Shown: one piece after another, positions 45,227-57,600 of the stretch
Layout of the letters: every line of letters starts with the position of its first letter
Position numbering within the stretch: the stretch's first letter is position 1
DNA from: Siphonodentalium dalli
Lineage: Eukaryota; Mollusca; Scaphopoda; Gadilida; Siphonodentaliidae
Direction: 5' to 3'
Assembly (NCBI GenBank): GCA_032622095.1
Contig: CP136066.1
Coordinates: forward strand, 50,624,911 to 50,688,910
Length of the DNA stretch: 64,000 bases
The notes under the pieces: model-generated
What the model was told of the DNA's origin: nothing
Seen by the model: only the letters and a program-made list of their open reading frames with translations
Database searches by the model: none
Program-made: the position numbers and the translations under genes

Positions 45227-45230
45227 TTAA

Positions 45231-45437
45231 CCCTTTCAGTGCCAAGTCCAATTTTTGTATCAACCCATATTTACTTGATCATATTTCAAATTTATTGATT
45301 ATAATAATGTGATACATTGATGGAAAGAGCTCTAACAGCTCTTTCCATCAGTGTATCACATTATTATAAACAATAAATTTGTAAAATGATCAAAGAAATA
45401 TGGGTCGATACAAAAATTGGACTTGGCACTGAAAGGG
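45231..45437. mobile_element. TTAA MITE, family C, full palindrome
   Basis: TTAA at 45227-45230 and 45438-45441; 207 bp like the 2582 copy, arms of ~100 nt. It lies 100 bp downstream of the MCCC2 stop on the minus strand, and its left arm supplies the nearest AATAAA for that gene. Confidence 0.87.
45291..45296 (-). terminator. Candidate MCCC2 polyadenylation signal within a MITE
   Basis: Plus-strand TTTATT gives AATAAA on the minus strand, about 241 nt after the MCCC2 stop. No AATAAA or ATTAAA is closer; a CATAAA variant is at about 45484-45489. Confidence 0.4.
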
Positions 45438-45536
45438 TTAAGCTCTTCAATATCACTCCTCCGATTCCTCGATGAACCATCATTTTTATGGTTTTGGCTC
45501 GTCGTGTAATCATTCCAACGTTCCCATGATTCAAAG

Positions 45537-45654
45537 CTACATCCTGAACACTCCATAACGTGTTTTCTGTTGCGGAGCGTTCAGTGCAGCACTCAAACTT
45601 AGTCCGAGAACATTTCTCGTATCTGCTGGGTCTATCACTCCATCATCCCACAGC
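45537..45654 (-). CDS. MCCC2: MCCC2 terminal exon with stop
   Basis: The acceptor TTTTGTAG lies just above 45654. It encodes (R)[20 protein letters not shown] to YGVFRM and TAG at 45537-45539. [10 protein letters not shown] and the final FRM are family signatures. The exon enters with the third base of a split Arg codon. Confidence 0.97.
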
Positions 45655-48600
45655 CTACAAAAGATAAGGAGATAATAAGATAACTCTTTCATTAATTAAT
45701 TTATGTTCCCATTGAGTTATAGAAATATACAATGGAATGGTCTATTCTCCAATTATATGGATGATCAGACAATATAAACAGATGACAAGCAGAGAAAGAC
45801 TAAAAATATTCATTATAGGGATATTCAATTAATACATCCTACAAGCAAGCCTTGAAATAGTGTGTCTGTCATTTACAGAATGAGGTCCCCAGAGGGTGAA
45901 TTTGGTGATGCTAGCCCGCTATGCGGGGTAGCATTACTAAATTCACCCTCTGGGGACCTCATTCTGCAAATGACAGACACGCTATTTCAAGGCTTGCCTA
46001 CAAGCAGACATGTAACTGAATCAGTGGAAACCAAGTGTTTACTCGTCAGTTCAGCTGTCAAAAGGCTAAAATTCAAGTGATTAAACTGCTGAAATTTTGC
46101 GTGATATAATTTAAAAATTAAATTTCTTAATATCTTTTCATCGATTTACTTTATCAGTACATGTATTTTAAGGTACTCTCATGTGACCTCAACCATGAAG
46201 TATTGTGATGTGCCTATCACCCAGGGATGTAAGTAGCATATTGAGAAACATCCCATAACCAACCAGAAATTGACAGGATTCCAAGTCGAAAAAGGGCCAC
46301 TACTCTCGCAAAAATGGGCGGAGCAAACCCATATTCGAATTTGACCTGTACATATGGCTGATAAACTCACATACCAAATTTGGTTCAGATATGATCACAT
46401 ATCATCCGGAAACCATCCGGAAACCAGAAAATTACAAGATTCTAAGTAAAAAAAAAGGGCCATAACTCTCGCAAAAATGGGCGGAGCAAACCCATATTCG
46501 AACTTGACCTGTATTTTGGTCTGATAAACTCACCTATAAAATTTAATTTTGATCTAATAACCGAAACTAAAGTTATCATCCGGAAACCATTTCCGGATGC
46601 ACGGATGGACGGACACCAGCTATTTTAATAGTCCCCCAAAAAAAAAATTACGGGGGACAAAAATCAAAAAGTTCAGCGACCACTTTTTCGGGGATAGTAT
46701 CTATTATATGTTTTTTGTTTGGATATTAAACATATCTGAAACATATTCTTTTCTCCCATTAGAGTGTTTTTTGAAATGAGGAACAAATAGATCAGGAAAT
46801 TTACAAAAATCCTGAAACTATTTTCCCCAACTGTACATAAAATCCTGAAATCAGGAAAAATCCTTGCTACCACCTCACACTCATGTGGACAATAATTGAC
46901 TGTTAGTTGGGGTGAGGCATCACTTTCTGCAGCTATCATTCAGGACAGAGAATATTGTATAATGTGCAGAGAAGATGAGGCCTAAGCAGAATGAGGTCCC
47001 CAAAGGGTGAATTTTGTAATGCTAGCCCGCTGTGTGGGGGAGCATCACTAAATTCACCCTCTTGGGACCTCATTCTGCTAATGTCCAGCACCATATTCTC
47101 AGGCCAGTTGTCATACATGCTGATAAATTTAGCAATTGGAATGACTGGAGTTTGAATGATTATTCTGTAGTAAGTTGGTGACTCGTCACTCACCTGGCAC
47201 TAGCAAAATAAGGGCTGCCTTCTTGTTCATAAATCTCTATGACTGGATCTTTGAGGGCTTTTTCCTCTTCTTCTGTCCACTGTCAAAAGATACATGTACA
47301 GGTAATTAATTTGGGAATCACTGATCTGTTTATTTATACTCCACTATAGTATAACGGTCATCGTGAAAAAAAGTCACCACTGTGGGTATAAAGGCACGTT
47401 GTAGGTGTACTAGTAAACATTTCCCATACGTTATGAACAGCAAAGTGATATACCTACATTAGTTACTACAATGCTTGTGACCTCCACACAGTGAGGTCAG
47501 GGACCAGCCGAGAGGGCGACGTGGGCGACTTCTTCGCCCTAGCGCCGTCCGCTTCGCCTTATTTTTGCAGTCGGGCGAAGTTCAAGTCGCCCTAAAAATT
47601 CCAAAGTTGACTGACGAAATTCGGCAAAATGCCCCAAATAATTTATGATAATTTACAACTGTCAACTGTGATTGCACACAATACTCCACTTACAGGGTGT
47701 ATCATGGTGTTATAAAACAATTAACACCTGTAATGCTCCAATCTGGAAGCATGTTGACAACGGAGTCTGATTACTGGCAGCTGTGAAAACATCGTCGGGC
47801 CTCAAGTGTTAATCTGGTTGTTGTTATTTTTAGATTACTGTGATTACCACACCTTACAATGAAGATTACAACTCACACCTCTCACAATGTGTCAATTCAT
47901 CACTCCCTCTATGGAGTTTGGTTAAAGAAATTTTAAAACAAATTCATTTGTGAAGCATACTAAAATTTCAAACGGGATTACTGACAGAGCGCAGTAAAAG
48001 TGTTCATGATTTCGTTTCGTTTCTGTTTGATAAATATTGTTGGCATTTTTAACAACCCGAAATATATGAAATAAAATCCTGTCATTCTCCCACAATTACG
48101 ATATAAAATGCTGCTATCCTCTCACAATTATGTTTGGGTATTATTAATAGTTATTAGGGTCATGAAGTGAACATAATGACTCCATATTTCAACCATTGTT
48201 TCATAAGTTTAATTGACATATTTCATCTCTCCTATTTTCGTTCTATAGAGACTCCTGTCGTAGTACTGATCAAATTAAATTTTGTAGACTCACTTCGCCC
48301 TATAGAACGGCCACTTCGCCTTATTTTTATAGTAGGGCGAAGTCATTTCGCCCTGAAAATCTGGTCTAGGCTGGTCCCTGAGTGAGGTTGCTCTTGTCTA
48401 TTTATAGTGATTACATATATAGGCACGTTGTAGGTGTACTAGTAAACATTTCCCATACATTATGAACAGCGAAGTGATATACCTACATTAGTTACTACAA
48501 TGCTTGTGACCTCCACACAGTGAGGTTGCTCTGTCTATTTATAGTGATTACATATATAGTTTCAAGTTTACACATTAATAAAACAAAACGTTAGTTATAC

Positions 48601-51600
48601 TTTCATAAATCTCTGACATTATGTGACCAAATTTATCATAAATTTCAATAGCTTTTTTATACACTTTCACAATTCCCTCAGGTTTCATATCACTTCGCCA
48701 GGTAACAATACCAATTTACTGAGTTGCCGTGGTGTTGAAGTGTTGACAAATTTCTTCGATGTTTTAAGTTCTAACTTACTAATATTATTCTTATTAGTAG
48801 GATCATGGTATAAACAAAATAAGCACGTTGTAAAGCTCATGCGGCATAACTGATTCAATAAGTAACGTACAGTCATCCCTTCACGGAGTCTCTGGTCTTT
48901 TGTTATCGTTGCTAATACTGTTGCTGCTTGTTCGCCTCCCATCACTGATATTCTGGAATTTGGCCACATGTACAGGAATCGTGGACTGAAACAGAGGATT
49001 ATATATTGTCTATATTTGTTTATCCTACAAAATATATGTATTTAAATGAAGACTGCACCTACCAGTACTAGTAAATCCAACCATTTATGGGGCCATCTCC
49101 GTCTATACTCAACAGAAAATATCCAATAAAAGAATCAATATGAGTCAAGAATGAGAGTTAAATACACGTACACAAAGAATCACATGTAACAACCTGATAA
49201 TGATAACGCAAATGAGTAAAAGGCTTAAAATTACGATGGTGTTTTACATCGTTCATAGAATACATTTATGTATTTTGCATAATCCATGACATTACAATGT
49301 ACATAATATTCTGCTACGCTTAACTCGCTTGTAAGATCATTCATAAAACTGGGGCATGTATACATTCTTGCTATGTTTAATGATGCATAATCCGAATTAA
49401 CGCTCCTAAATTACTATTTCTTTGGCTACCGGGGGGGGGGGGATTTTTGAAATCACCTGGAATATTTGGCAGCCTAGCAAATATTCGAAGAGCCGACTGA
49501 CATACTCTCGATACATACTCTTGACAGTTGTTAGCAGCCATTAATTTTTGGTAATTAATCGATTCTGATAACTAAAGCGGCTTTGAAAGAAATGTGGTTG
49601 TTGTTGGAATCTCATGATAGGAGACCATCAAATCGGATTATGTACCTTTAAGCCATCCACACCATTTCAGTTAAGAATGTTCACTCCATTACATCATGTA
49701 CATTAAACTCACCTATAAGCCCGTCCACACATTCCATAATTTCCAGCTCCGTATGACCCACCAATTATCACAGTGAGTTTCGGTACTTTAGCGCATGACA
49801 CGGCGGTTACCATTTTAGCACCGTGTTTGGCGATACCTCCAGCCTCCGCATCCTTACCAACCATAAAACCTGGAGAAAAAAAATCCATAAATTGATTTGA
49901 AACACTATGTTTCGGCTCACAGCCAATAATCTTCATCAATGCAGGTTTTGAATAAAAATCTTTCGCATAAATTAAATAAGTGACTCGGCGAAATCATTCT
50001 CGTTTGATTATCTCTGATTTGTTTGGGATTAATGAAGGACTGTTTTTTTTTTTACATTTCTGCATAGTTCAGATATCGTTTTTGCGAAATGGCACAGCCG
50101 ATGTTGTAATAATTTAATTATGAATTCTTCAATTGGGTGCATTGACTGAGTTTAAAACATAAGTTTGATTTAGTGAAATAAGCGTGTAATATGTACATAA
50201 TCAATAAACCTAGAATTAAATTCATATATTCCAAAAAGATTTAATTTTAAGCACAGAAATGAATTAACTGATCTCAAGTTGTGACCCTTGAGCAAAGTCA
50301 CTGGTACTGTGTCCGCTTCACACCACCCATGCATTAAAAGATCTTGTCAGTATGCTAGCCACATTGTGGCTGTACCTCCCCTGTCCCAGGGGGAGCAGTC
50401 GATGGTTACTGATTGTTCAGGCTCATCAGGGTAATAATTGTCCCACGCAATGAATCTAATTCACCTGTTACAATCGTGTAATTAAATGGATTGATGATTG
50501 TTATTATTATCTATATTCTCAAATTAACATTGTTTTAGTTCTTTTTCTCTACTGGGAAGTTTCTATATCCCCTAATTTAAAGAAGATAAAATGCATAATT
50601 GAGTTGACTAATGGGTGAGCATCACCAACTTCAACTAGGGAACTTCAATCTGATCCTAGGTCTCCCATGGCAGTTGAGGCCTAAGCAGATTTTGGCTCCC
50701 AGAGGGGGAATTTGGTGACCCCAGCCAGCCCACCTTGCGAGACAGTGTCACTAAATTCACCCTCTGGGGACCTCATTCTGCTAATGACAGACACACTATT
50801 CCCAGGCTTGGCTATTAGAAATTATGGAAAACTACATTATTATCCCACGATTCCATGATCAATAAAAAAATACTCCCACTGTCACTCAATTGTAATCGAA
50901 AAAAGAATTATTCTATTATTGGTTTGTGATAATATAAAATTCAGCATTTGGCCAAATAATTAAATATTCTGTATTCTGAGGCACCTCCCTCATCACTGAA
51001 ATTTTCTTTTAAAAAGCAAACATTTTTTTCAATATTGGATTTGAACAACAAATTTGAATGTTTGTTTGTTTCTGGAATATGTTTTCCAGATATTGAGATC
51101 TCATTACCTGAGAACACAGATATTTTATTATAAAACAACGTTCTCGGAACGAGAATTGCCACCTGTATGACGCTATCTTAATTCATTTAAAATTCTCTAA
51201 CCAATTATTTCACATAGTTTTGATGTTTCAGAGGGACAAAAATAATTATTTTGTTTATATTTCAATGAAAAATAACAGTCTTAGTTGTGTATATATATAG
51301 GTCTAGGTAAAACGTCACATTTGATAAGCAACTCTGTTGAATTATGATTTTGAATGTCGGAGGTCTGAAACCTGAATACATCTTTAGCCAGTTTCTTATG
51401 GACAGACCGGCCTAACGACAAGCCCCGATGAGCTCTACAGCATAAAACCAGGTAAACATGTTATGATCATTGTTATCAAAAACTAACCTGTTATGTTTTG
51501 AAGAAACAGAAGAGGAATGTTTCTTTGTGTGCACAGCTCAATAAAGTGTGTTCCCTGTAATAAATTATGGGGGGGAAAAAACATTACAATAAAACAGAGC

Positions 51601-54600
51601 CAAAATACACCTAATAACATTGGCTTTTGATTTGTTCCTGGTATGAAAATAGGTTGATATATACCTGAAATACCTTTCTACAAACATTATGTTACAGACA
51701 TAAGCACTCAGGTCATAAAAGTACCACTTCGAACACAGGATGCGAGACCGACACATTCTCTGCCATTTGTATTCATTCAAATTCTGGAATCGGAAGCGGA
51801 ATAATGAGCGACTGTTCGGAAAAGATATTGCGCTATCTTAACAGGAAAATATATTGACTGCACACACTGCTTTCTCTTCATTTTAATCATCAAAATTATG
51901 TAGTATCATAAAATTTGCAGAGTGACGTCAGCTGTAGGTTTTCCTTACATGGACTACAGGTGCAATTTTTATGTGACCACTGATTAAAACAATTTAACTA
52001 GCACAAATGAAACTATATCAAATTAACCGAAAAATATTATAAACAAACATGTTTTTTCCGTGCTATATCATCAAGTTTGTTTGGAAATCTTTTGCATAGG
52101 TATTTTAGATATCTCTTAAAAAAATACATAATTTTGGGGTTCAAACGAACCAAATAAAACTTAAGAAATAAAAAAAAATTTCATTGAGCTTACTAGTATG
52201 AAATTATTACCACCAAAGTTGTAAGCAATATTCTATAACAAGACAGTTAAACAAAAGTGCAGAAATGATTCCTGATCATTGGTTGGAATTGTTCAAATAA
52301 TTTCCTTAGGCCAATTTGTTGAACTTATTTTCTGATCATTTCCTAAGGGAATTACTCGTCAATGAGTATCTAGTAAAGAAAGGGTCAAAGGCACACATTA
52401 ACCCATTCTTACGTGGGTTATTCAAACAGTTTATATGGGTCTATATAGAGGATCTCACATGAGTTTCTATTTTATACGGAATTTATCAACCGAGTTCACT
52501 AAATTCGATTTGAGCCGAGGTTTAGAATTTAGAGGACGGGGTTGATAAATTACGTATAAAATAGGACGAGTGTGAGATACCTTTTATCACATGATCAAAT
52601 AAACCCGAAGCAACGCGAAATATTCATCGAAAACAACAATAATAAACTACAGCGATCGCAAGTTATTTGAAGAACGCCATGACGTCATCGCACGCGCTGA
52701 TATTAAACGTGTCTATTACCGATAATTATGAAACTGCTTTTATGGCCAAATTATGTGATAAAAAAGGATATTAGTGAATCAATCATCAGGAGCTCAAATT
52801 GAGCAAAATCAGAACAACATTTAAAGACAACCTAAGTGTTGAAACAAAGCCAAATCCAGTTGTTTTCCACAGATGGTAGCATGGATTGAGAATTTGATAT
52901 TTTATTACACAAAATCCTAGCAGAAACCCTGCCAAATCAGAACACCTCCAACAAGCAAAACACAAATCTGACTGATGCAATTATGTTTTCAGTGAGTGTC
53001 ACTAATTGGGAAGTCAGTCCAATGAGACTAGACACGAACCCGGTCCCAAATTCACCCAAGACATTCTCATAAGAGGTACGGCTGGTGATGACACGAAACA
53101 GTAAATGTGTTAAATAAATTAGTCATGCACGCTAGATTTTTCTACAAAATACCACTGAAGTAATTCAGATTCTGGATCAGAAAGCTAGACTTGTGTGCTC
53201 GACAGCCCACCACGCAGCTATCAAACGTGGATTATGTTCTGATCACTAATGCTTGCCACATTCTGATAGGCTGAAGAGGAAATAGTCATGAACTTACGAT
53301 ACAATTTAAATTTGCCCATGTTCCCAGTCGAGAAGTGGTTACAATTAAAAACAAACTTAACGATCTGACTGTTGTATATACCTATATGTAACAGCGAATG
53401 CCAGGGCATACTATATACCAGTCTGGAGTAAACTACATACCCACATATAAATGAAAGTGACAATGACACTGTAGCTCAACTTAGGTAGGGGAATAATTTA
53501 ATGGTTGACAGTAAATGGAGGAATAGGAAAGGTGCTAATTGAAATGTCTAACCTGCGCCAAAGGATTTAGTGATGCAAAGAGTAAAATCCAAGATGGCCA
53601 CTGGCGGCCATGTTTTTTGGCCGAATGACCCCACAATGATTCGTTCCCATCTACGTATAATTGTTAACATCCATGACAAATTTTATGAAGATCTGACCAA
53701 AGCTACGACCTACAAATTTCATGATGATCAGACGAACAGTACGACCTGTAGACCGCGCCAATGGATTGAATTTTGAAATCCAAGATGGCCACTGGAAGCC
53801 ATGTTTTTTGGCCGAATGACCCCACAATGATTCGTTCCCATCTGCATGTCAATGTCAACATTCATGACAAATTTTATAAAGATTAGACCAAAGGCAACCT
53901 ATAGCCCGTGCCAAAGGATTTAGTCATGCAAAGAGTAAAATCCAAGATGGCTGCTGGCGGCCATGTTTTTTGGCCAAACGACTCCAAAATCACTCGTTCC
54001 CATCTACATGTTAGTGTTAACATCCATGACAAATTTCATAAACTTCCGACCAACACAACGACCTGTAGCCCGCGCCAAAGGATTTAGTCATGCAAAGAGT
54101 AAAATCCAAGATGGCTGCTGGCAGCCATGTTTTTTGGCCGAACGACCCCAAAACGACTCGATCCCATCTACATGTCATTGTTATCATTCATGACAAATTT
54201 CATGATGATCAGACGAACAGTACGACCTGTAGCCCGCGCCAATGGATTGAATCTTGAAATCCAAGATGGCTGCCAGAGGCCATGTTTTTTGGCCGAATGA
54301 CCCCAAAATGACTCGTTCCCATCTACATGTCAATGTCAACATTCATGACAAATTTCATAAAGATCAGACCAAAGGTACAACCTGTAGCCCGCGCCAAACG
54401 ATTTAGTCATGCAAAGAGTAAAATCCAAGAAGGCTGCTGGCGGCCATGTTTTTCGGCCGAACGACCCCAAAATCACTCGTTCCCATCTACATGTCATTGT
54501 TAACATCCATGACAAATTTCATGATGTTCCGATCGAAGCTACGACCTGTAGCCCGCGCCAAAGGATTTAGTCATGCAAAGAGTAAAATCCAAGATGGCTG

Positions 54601-57600
54601 CTGGCGGCCATGTTTATTGGCCGAACAACCCCAAAATGACTCGTTCCCATCTACATGTCAATATTAACATCCATGACAAATTTCATGATGATCAGATGAA
54701 CAGTACGACCTGTAGCCCGCGCCAATGGATTGAATTTTGAAATCTAAGATGGCCGCCAGTGGCCATGTTTTTTGGGCGAATGACCCCACAATGATTCGTT
54801 CCCATCTACATGTCAATGTCAACATTCATGACAAATTTCATAAAGATTAGACCAAAGGTACAACCTGTAGCCCGCGCCAAAGGATTTAGTCATGCAAAGA
54901 GTAAAATCCAAGATGGCTGCTGGCGGCCATGTTTTTTGGCCGAACAACTCCAAAATCACTCGTTCCCAGTTACATGACAGTGTTAACATCCATGACAAAT
55001 TTCATAAACTTTCGACCAAAACAACGACCTGTAGCCCGCGCCAAAGGATTTAGTCATGCAAAGAGTCAAATCCAAGATGGCTGCTGGCAGCCATGTTTTT
55101 TGGCCGAACGACCCCAAAATCACTCGTTCCCATCTACATGTCATTATTAACAACAATGACAAATTTCATGATGATCAGATGAACAGTACGACCTGTAGGC
55201 CGCGCCAATGGATTGAATCTTGAAATCCAAGATGGCTGCCAGCGGCCATGTTTTTTGGCCGAATGACCCCAAAATGACTCGTTCCCATCTACATGTCAAT
55301 GTCAACATTCATGACAAATTTCATGAAGATCAGACCAAAGGTACAACCTGTAGCCCGCGCCAAAGGAAATTGTTGACGGACACACGGACACACGGACACA
55401 CGGCAATAGCTCAAACTTACAAAAGTAAGTTGAGCTAAAAATAGTGGGTCTGACGACCTTTCGTTCAGTTTTCATTTCCCAAACCCGGGATTCCTTGTAA
55501 TTACCGCCAATCAAAACTTAGCTCCAAGAAATGTGTGCCCCAATAAAAAACTAGTAACATGTCACATGCTCTCGGTGTGGAAATTCCGAAGGTGTAGCTA
55601 AAGGTTGTTAAAATAGTATCCATGACGTCATGTTATACCGGAAGAGAAATTCACAAATCGACAAATAAAGTAGATTGTTGACGAGCGGTCGAAAGTTTAA
55701 AATCAAGAATCACCGGAATTTGGATTGCAGGCAACTGTAATTAGGGTACAACCGGCCAATCTTTGGAGCTAATAATACAGCTGTGTAAGGTCGGGAGGGT
55801 TTCGGTGGGGTTGGTGGTAGAATTGTGTTGCTCTACGCTCGTTTTGGCTGCGGTGGTACTACTGCCGGTACTGGGGAACTGATAGATCGTTTTGTTATGT
55901 CATTTAACTTTTTTTTAGTTCTGTAGTTGTTTTAGCAGATAGTCCCGACATTCATGTATTTTTGATTCGTGGCCGTTGATTTGTGTTATTTTTTGACAAC
56001 ATGGGCGACAAATCGCCTGGCCAATCTAAAAAATAATTCGTTCTGAGTCGAAGAGATCCACAGACATTTTTTATAATTTCAAGAAGATCTGTCTTAGTTA
56101 TTGTACATATTATTTTGGATCCCGGAAGCTAGCTGTTTCCCTTTATTGTCAGTAAAACAACCGCCGAACGAAAAATCACAAACCCTGCAACTATTAATTC
56201 CGATTCTTAGAATCGGCTTCATATGGTTGAAGCGGCCATGACGGCACTGGCACGCGACCATGTTTAAGCCTGTCAATCAACTAATTTCAGATTTATATTT
56301 AGTGCGGTGTGACGTAATTTGGGGGAAGCCCACAACCGTTCAGAAATGAAAAGTTGATGGGAATGCAATAGACTCAGTATCAGTATGAATCTGAGTGTAT
56401 GTTTACATAGACTGACTATATACCATGTCCATTACTGGTAGTATTTGCATCACCATCTATCAGATGATATAAATAATTTATCAATAATAAATCTGAGTGT
56501 TTCAAATGCCTTTAAACTCTTCATTGCTATATATCCAAACTGAGTATGGAGGTATAATGTGACATAGTGTTCAATGTAAGTACTGAGTACACACCTACTT
56601 CAGAGTACTTTTTGACCAATCAAAATTGTTTGTCTTGGAAAAAGGGTAAATTAAAATTTTAAACAAATGTTAAATGCTCCATGGAATTTTGTGATAATAA
56701 TTTCCATTCAAAACACTGTTCAAAATCAGTTAAAAGTTTTTCACAACTACATTATATTTTTTTTACTGCAAATTGCAACACTTATGTCATAATGCCATTC
56801 AAGAATTATTCAATAAAAGAACAAATCTGGAGGACTTACCTTCAATGCAGACTCGGAGAACAATACTCCATTGTTACCGATTATACCAACAGGGTAGCCC
56901 CATATTCTACTAAATCCTGTAAAAACCGAACTATAAATTATCAGAGGTAAATCTTTAAAAAAATAAATATTCAAACAATCAGAATTATTCCAAAGCCTGT
57001 CATAACAACAGCAGTTGTTTATTTTCTAGAAAAGGGATAATTTTATATAATTTACACTATAGAAAAGGAGCTTTGGGTGAAGTTAAGAAAATACCTGCAC
57101 AAGCCTGCAAATAGTGTGTCTGTCATCACATTCACCCTCTGTGAACCTCATTCTGCTTAGGCCTCAATTGTTATGGGAGACCTAGGATCAGTTTGAAGTT
57201 CCCCAGTTGAAGTTGGTGATGTTGACCCATTAGTCACCTTGATTATGCAATTTCATCTTCTGCAAATTAGGGGCTATAGAAATTGAACAGAAGGGTAAAA
57301 GTAACTAAAAACAATGTTAATTTGAGACTGTAGATACTTCCCATAAGATAAGGCCTAAGCAGAATGAGGTCTCCAGAGGGTGAATATAGTGATGCTAGCC
57401 CACTGTGTGGGTTAGCGTCACTATATTCACCATCTGGGGACCTCATTCTGCAAAAGACAGACACACTAATTGCAGGCGTGTACCTGCATTAACCCTTTCT
57501 ATACTAATTGGATTCATAAATAAAAGTATACATTGGAATGGTCTATTTCTCACCTTTTGAATACAATATTGTTGTTTGTTGAACATATTATCTGAACATT

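Noticed and set aside
48685-48870. Extension of the MCCC2 exon ORF past 48871
   Set aside because: The homologous sequence stops at REGMT, and a GTACGT donor follows; the next block continues in phase at 47279.
53963-55150. Three similar ~73-residue ORFs 483 bp apart
   Set aside because: They follow the A-A-B tandem repeat exactly; frames break in other monomers.
55999-56036. Start of a gene ([11 protein letters not shown])
   Set aside because: Stops after 11 codons with no splice donor; kept only as a note in the surrounding stretch.
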